Assembly: GCF_900112695.1 (NCBI RefSeq)
Contig: NZ_FOMT01000004.1
Coordinates: 248,001 to 312,000 of the forward strand
Direction of reading: 5' to 3'
Source: Paenibacillus catalpae
GTDB taxonomy: Bacteria; Bacillota; Bacilli; Paenibacillales; Paenibacillaceae
Length of the DNA: 64,000 bases
The translations under genes were made by a program, and so were the position numbers. Below the pieces are notes generated by a model, which was given only the letters and a program-made list of their open reading frames with translations, was not told where the DNA came from and searched no databases. Below are positions 60,850-64,000 of the stretch, in pieces. Positions within the stretch are counted from its first letter, which is position 1; each line of letters opens with the position of its first letter.

Positions 60850-62001
60850 TTATTTCAGTTCATCTTCGCTGTAGTAACCCGAATCTACCAATGTCTGCTT
60901 GTAATTTGCGCTGTCTACGGACACCGGCTCCAGCAGGAAGGAAGGAACAACCTTCACGCCGTTGTCGTAGGTTTTCGTATCGTTTACTTCAGCTTCTTTG
61001 CCTTCAATAACAGCCTGCGCCATGCCAACCGCAACCTTCGCAAGTTCACGGGTATCTTTAAAGATCGTGGAGGTTTGTTCGCCCGCAATGATCGATTTCA
61101 CCGAAGCCAGCTCAGCATCTTGACCTGTAATGATTGGCATTGGCTTATCCGCCGTGCCGTAGCCTACGCCTTTGAGGGAAGAGATAATGCCGATACTGAT
61201 GCCGTCATACGGAGACAATACCGCGTTTACCGTATCGCTTGCATAGTTCGCGCTCAGCAGGTTATCCATGCGGGATTGCGCGGTTGCGCCGTCCCAGCGG
61301 AGAGTCGCGACTTGTTCCATTTTCGTCTGGCCGCTTTTCACAACCAATTTGCCGTTATCGATGTAAGGCTGAAGGACAGACATTGCGCCGTCGAAGAAGA
61401 AGTACGCGTTGTTATCGTCCGGGGAACCGGCGAAAAGCTCAATGTTAAACGGCCCTTTGCCGTCTTTCAGACCAAGCTTCTCTTCGAGGTAGGAGGCTTG
61501 CAGCACGCCTACTTTGAAGTTATCGAAGGTTGCGTAATAGCTCACATGCTCGGTATTTTTAATCAGACGGTCATACGCAATTACTTTAATGTTCTCGTCC
61601 GCAGCTTTTTGCAGAACGTCTGTCAGGGACTCGCCGTCAATTGCTGCAATAACAAGCACTTTAACGCCCTTCGTTATCATGTTCTCGATTTGGGAAACCT
61701 GGTTCTCGATAACATCCTCGGCATACTGCAGATCTACCGTGTAGCCGAGCGTTTCGAATTCCTTCTTCATGTTGGCACCGTCGCCAACCCAACGCTCCGA
61801 TGACTTCGTTGGCATCGAGATTCCGATTTTGCCTTTCTCCGTGCTGCCCGCATTCGTGCTTTCCGCACTGTTCGCGCCAGACGTGTTGTTCGCCGCTTTG
61901 TCATTTCCTCCGTTATTGCCGCTACTGCTGCTGTTCGCGCCGCAAGCTGCAAGCACAACGATTAATGCGCTTAACATCAGGATGGATAACATCTTTTTCA
62001 T
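60850..62001 (-). CDS. chvE: ChvE-like sugar-binding lipoprotein
   Basis: A 383-residue CUT2 binding lipoprotein. Lipobox VVLAAC with Cys20, a Ser/Asn/Gly tether, then KIGISMPTKSSERWVGDG, DLQYAEDVIENQVSQIENM, VKVLVIAAIDGESLTDVL and VIAYDRLIKNTEHVSYYATFDNFKVGVLQ, which match ChvE of Agrobacterium and its Gram-positive relatives closely from memory. ChvE-type proteins bind aldoses such as glucose, galactose, arabinose and xylose. GAGGGGATAG precedes the ATG. First gene of the chvE-mmsA-mmsB operon. Confidence 0.92.
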   Translation of the reverse strand: MKKMLSILMLSALIVVLAACGANSSSSGNNGGNDKAANNTSGANSAESTNAGSTEKGKIGISMPTKSSERWVGDGANMKKEFETLGYTVDLQYAEDVIENQVSQIENMITKGVKVLVIAAIDGESLTDVLQKAADENIKVIAYDRLIKNTEHVSYYATFDNFKVGVLQASYLEEKLGLKDGKGPFNIELFAGSPDDNNAYFFFDGAMSVLQPYIDNGKLVVKSGQTKMEQVATLRWDGATAQSRMDNLLSANYASDTVNAVLSPYDGISIGIISSLKGVGYGTADKPMPIITGQDAELASVKSIIAGEQTSTIFKDTRELAKVAVGMAQAVIEGKEAEVNDTKTYDNGVKVVPSFLLEPVSVDSANYKQTLVDSGYYSEDELK

Positions 62002-62111
62002 TTCTGTCTATCCCCTCTCAATGGGTTGAATGGAATGTTGATAGACAAATCATACAGGGGGTGAAGCTTCAAATCTTTGCACTTCGTCTACTCGTTTTTA
62101 TAAAAAAACAA

Positions 62112-62153
62112 ACAAAAAAGCTTAAACAGGTGAATGGTTCACCCACTTAAGCC
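62112..62153 (-). terminator. Terminator-like hairpin in the chvE upstream region
   Basis: GCTTAA/TTAAGC (62120-62125, 62147-62152) encloses GGTGAA/TTCACC (62129-62134, 62138-62143) with a small internal loop, and on the minus strand it is followed by TTTTTTGTTTG. It lies about 110 bases before the chvE start. If transcription begins further up, it would act as a leader attenuator; otherwise it ends something from beyond 62160, where I see no gene. Confidence 0.6.
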
Positions 62154-62217
62154 TTATAAGGATCTTCTTGCTCTGCCTGTACTTCTTATTCAAACTATTA
62201 TTAGTTAGTCCCGACCG

Positions 62218-62408
62218 TACGTTGGATTTCCTCCAATGAAATTAGGAAAAAAGAAAGGTCCTGGAAGCTACGTTGGATTCCATCCAGCATAAGCGCCCTC
62301 GCACAGGTCACTATCGTCCAAATTAGCGGATTATACTGTAGTCACTCCAATCTAGCTCAAGAGACCGGGCAAAAATGCTCCATTATGCTGCACAAAATCC
62401 AATGTAAC
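62218..62408. repeat. Candidate MITE-like or interspersed repeat element
   Basis: TACGTTGGATTtCcTCCA (from 62218) recurs as TACGTTGGATTcCaTCCA (from 62269), 51 bases apart, and an inverted copy AATCCAATGTA ends near 62407, so the 190-base segment has imperfect terminal inverted repeats. No gene is found here. This accounts for most of the 519-base gap between the chvE and VOC genes. Confidence 0.45.
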
Positions 62409-62520
62409 TCTACATCGCTATAAATTAAGTAATCCCCTATCATTTGATTAGGACTCGCTTCCGGTGACAGAGCCAGGTATAGTAGAGATAGTTGGAAATA
62501 TATTTCAGGAGGCTATTGCC

Positions 62521-62922
62521 ATGTCACAGGAGATTTGGATCAACCTGCCGGTCAAGGATGTTCAAAGTTCGACTGCCTTTTTCAATCAGATTGGGTTTCA
62601 AGCGGAGAGCGCAAATAACGCAAGAGCAAAGCTTAGCATTGGGAATACAACGATATTGCTGTTCCCGAATGAAGTGCTTGAGAAATTTTCAGGTGCCAAA
62701 ATAGCTGATACCTCTCAAAGTGCAGAAGTATTGTTTTCCCTAGGCGCTGAAAGCAAAGAAGAAGTTGATGAAATAATCCGAAAGGTAGAGCTTGCCGGCG
62801 GAACCATCTTTGGCAAACCGCAAGAAAGCCAAGGCTGGATGTATGGCGCAGGCTTTGCCGACCTGGATGGACACCGCTGGAATTTGCTGTACATGGACGA
62901 GAGCAAAATGCCGCAAGGCTAA
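62521..62922 (+). CDS. VOC (glyoxalase-like) family protein
   Basis: A 133-residue vicinal-oxygen-chelate protein: EIWINLPVKDVQSSTAFFNQIGF, a central NTTILLFPNEVLEKF, and the second half ending GAGFADLDGHRWNLLYMDES, the consensus close of the PhnB/YdfO-like group. The usual first His ligand is Asn (INLPV), as in many VOC proteins without known enzyme activity. AGGAGG lies ahead of ATG 62521. Monocistronic, function unknown. Confidence 0.85.
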   Translation: MSQEIWINLPVKDVQSSTAFFNQIGFQAESANNARAKLSIGNTTILLFPNEVLEKFSGAKIADTSQSAEVLFSLGAESKEEVDEIIRKVELAGGTIFGKPQESQGWMYGAGFADLDGHRWNLLYMDESKMPQG

Positions 62923-62935
62923 GTTGAAAAATGAC

Positions 62936-62973
62936 ATGCCGGTAACCTGCTTTAAGGTCACCGGCATTTTTTA
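62936..62973 (+). terminator. Rho-independent terminator
   Basis: ATGCCGGTaACC (62936-62947) and GGTcACCGGCAT (62956-62967), followed by five T residues, directly behind the VOC gene and reaching the stop of the convergent AraC gene. Confidence 0.85.
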
Positions 62974-63810
62974 CACCCCGTACAATCTCCTGTACGCTGT
63001 TGGCGTCATCCCTTCATGCTCCATAAACCGCTTGTTGAAATAGCTAACGCTGGGATACCCTGCTTCTTCCGCAATCTGCCCGATGTTATCGTCCTTCCTC
63101 TCAAGCAGCCATTGCTTCGCTGCTTGCAGGCGGCAGCGGGTAATGAAATCCATTGGCGTCATGCGCGTCGCGCTCCGGAACAGCTTGCAGAAGTAATAAG
63201 GCGTCACCCCTACCCGGTCTGCCCACTCCTCCAGGATAAAAGGCTTCACCGCCTCCTGCTGCATAAGCGGCAAAAGCTCCATAATCCGCTCGCTCGAAGT
63301 CCCGGTCTTGTTCCCTTGCAGCGCAACCGCGTGCTCAACAAAGATCGTCAGCAGCATATAGGTCAGCATCGACAGATGCGCAGGCCTCAGCATCCGGTGC
63401 GTCTCGGCTTCGTGTAGCAGCTCCTCATGAGCCTGTTCCCAGATTTGGGGCTGGCGAAGCTTCCATAACGGACTTTTATGAAAGCCTTGTTCGATCAGAT
63501 AATCCCTCAAGCCCGTTCCTCCGTAAAAATGAAACCAGCGCACGTCCCAAGGTTCATCCTGGCTGCTGTAATAACGCTGCCTCTGCAGAGGAAAATAGAG
63601 CACCGCTTCCCCTGCCCGAAGCTCATGAACGACGCCGTCAATCTCGGCATAACCCTTGCCCGAGACGGCGTAATGAATATTGAAATTGTTAAGGGCTCCT
63701 GCCTCCCGCGTTGTGCTGTGGTCCGGATCAAACCGGTAATTGCCGACCGATTCGGGCATGCAGAAGTAAGGCATATTCGGAAGCGTAAGCAGCAGGCTTT
63801 GGCGTTTCAT
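62971..63810 (-). CDS. AraC family transcriptional regulator
   Basis: A 279-residue regulator: an AraC-ligand cupin domain (about 20-140; NNFNIHYAVSGKGYAEIDGVVHELRAGEAVLYFP) and a C-terminal double HTH (about 185-275; ILEEWADRVGVTPYYFCKLFRSATRMTPMDFI and IGQIAEEAGYPSVSYFNKRFMEHEGMTPTAYRR). ATG 63810 is chosen for the GGGGTG site. An upstream in-frame ATG adds 14 residues not typical of the family. It is divergent from the oxidoreductase gene at the window edge, which is a likely target. The effector is probably a sugar. Confidence 0.85.
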   Translation of the reverse strand: MKRQSLLLTLPNMPYFCMPESVGNYRFDPDHSTTREAGALNNFNIHYAVSGKGYAEIDGVVHELRAGEAVLYFPLQRQRYYSSQDEPWDVRWFHFYGGTGLRDYLIEQGFHKSPLWKLRQPQIWEQAHEELLHEAETHRMLRPAHLSMLTYMLLTIFVEHAVALQGNKTGTSSERIMELLPLMQQEAVKPFILEEWADRVGVTPYYFCKLFRSATRMTPMDFITRCRLQAAKQWLLERKDDNIGQIAEEAGYPSVSYFNKRFMEHEGMTPTAYRRLYGV

Positions 63811-63934
63811 ATCTGGCACCCCATATGACAATATTGTTCTAATGGTATACAAAATAATATCATTTTAATTTTAATTATCTTCTCCTATAATCGCAATATA
63901 GTCATAAAACAATTAGACGAAGCGAGGGTGAAGC

Positions 63935-64000
63935 ATGAGCAAAAAGTTAAAATGGGGCATCCTGGGATGCGCCGGAATTGCAAAACGTGCGGTTATTCCA
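63935..64000 (+). CDS. Gfo/Idh/MocA family oxidoreductase, 5' end only
   Basis: The first 22 codons read MSKKLKWGILGCAGIAKRAV before the window ends. W-G-I-L-G-x-A-x-I-A is the NAD(P)-binding start of Gfo/Idh/MocA dehydrogenases, which act on sugars and inositols. GAGGGTG lies seven bases before the ATG. It is divergent from the AraC regulator, so the two probably form a sugar-utilisation unit that continues right of the window. Confidence 0.75.
   Translation, partial: MSKKLKWGILGCAGIAKRAVIP

Noticed and set aside
60772..61803. A 343-codon plus-strand frame opposite chvE
   Set aside because: It is antisense to a well-supported lipoprotein gene, lacks a start site, and reads like reverse-complement translation.
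1..64000. tRNA, rRNA, complete insertion sequences, phage integrases and origins
   Set aside because: No sequence with the hallmarks (CCA-stem cloverleaf, 16S/23S motifs, DDE transposases, DnaA box clusters) was recognised on either strand.

Overview
The window looks like the chromosome of a low-to-moderate GC, Gram-positive, spore-former-type bacterium, most likely a Paenibacillus or close relative. The evidence is S-layer-homology (SLH) surface proteins, lipoprotein solute-binding proteins with SAxC/AAxC lipoboxes, YesM/YesN-type two-component systems beside sugar ABC transporters, strong AGGAGG ribosome binding sites with frequent TTG/GTG starts, Bacillus-type cre and Fur boxes, and an RsbQ homologue. 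I see no rRNA, tRNA, phage, complete insertion sequence or CRISPR array.

Region 1-15.3 kb is a patchwork of small single-gene units: a LysR remnant; at least five GNAT acetyltransferases; a four-gene ABC exporter/two-component operon ordered like B. subtilis yvfRSTU; a VOC protein; an HD phosphohydrolase; an RsbQ hydrolase coupled to a PAS-GGDEF diguanylate cyclase; an MFS transporter; and a glycosyltransferase/flippase-like pair. It ends with two tandem GNAT-like paralogues and, in its own promoter-terminator unit, a 33-residue peptide gene. Remnants of a decayed ABC transporter follow.

Region 16.3-23.6 kb holds a 2146-residue secreted surface protein (nine cadherin-like repeats of about 91 residues, Ig-like and CNA-B-like domains, three SLH domains) and a DUF975 membrane protein whose paralogue lies at 51.7 kb. 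Region 23.7-29.0 kb is an iron-siderophore uptake locus: two lipoprotein receptors, two FecCD permeases and an AraC regulator, with two Fur boxes and no ATPase gene.

Region 29.2-62.0 kb is a plant-polysaccharide utilisation island. It comprises (a) a GH43 enzyme with a CUT1 transporter and a divergent GntR/LacI (AraR-like) repressor flanking a perfect palindromic operator; (b) a sugar-phosphate isomerase/epimerase-like TIM barrel; (c) a mannan/glucan locus with an SLH-anchored GH5 enzyme carrying four CBM11-like modules, a CUT1 transporter, a YesMN-type sensor/regulator pair and a divergent secreted GH5 enzyme sharing the same modules, with cre-like sites in its promoters; (d) a DUF975 gene, a rhodanese and a LysR regulator; (e) a ChvE-MmsA-MmsB monosaccharide transporter followed by a membrane-anchored sugar-binding protein, LytS/YesM-like kinase and YesN-like regulator, the layout of the XylFII-LytS-YesN three-component systems of clostridia.

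The window closes with a VOC protein, an AraC regulator and the divergent start of a Gfo/Idh/MocA oxidoreductase. Short stem-loop and direct-repeat clusters at about 5.1, 44.6 and 62.3 kb look like genus-type interspersed repeats. The least explained items are the tandem GNAT-like pair with the adjacent 33-residue peptide gene, the RsbQ-diguanylate cyclase pairing and these repeat clusters.
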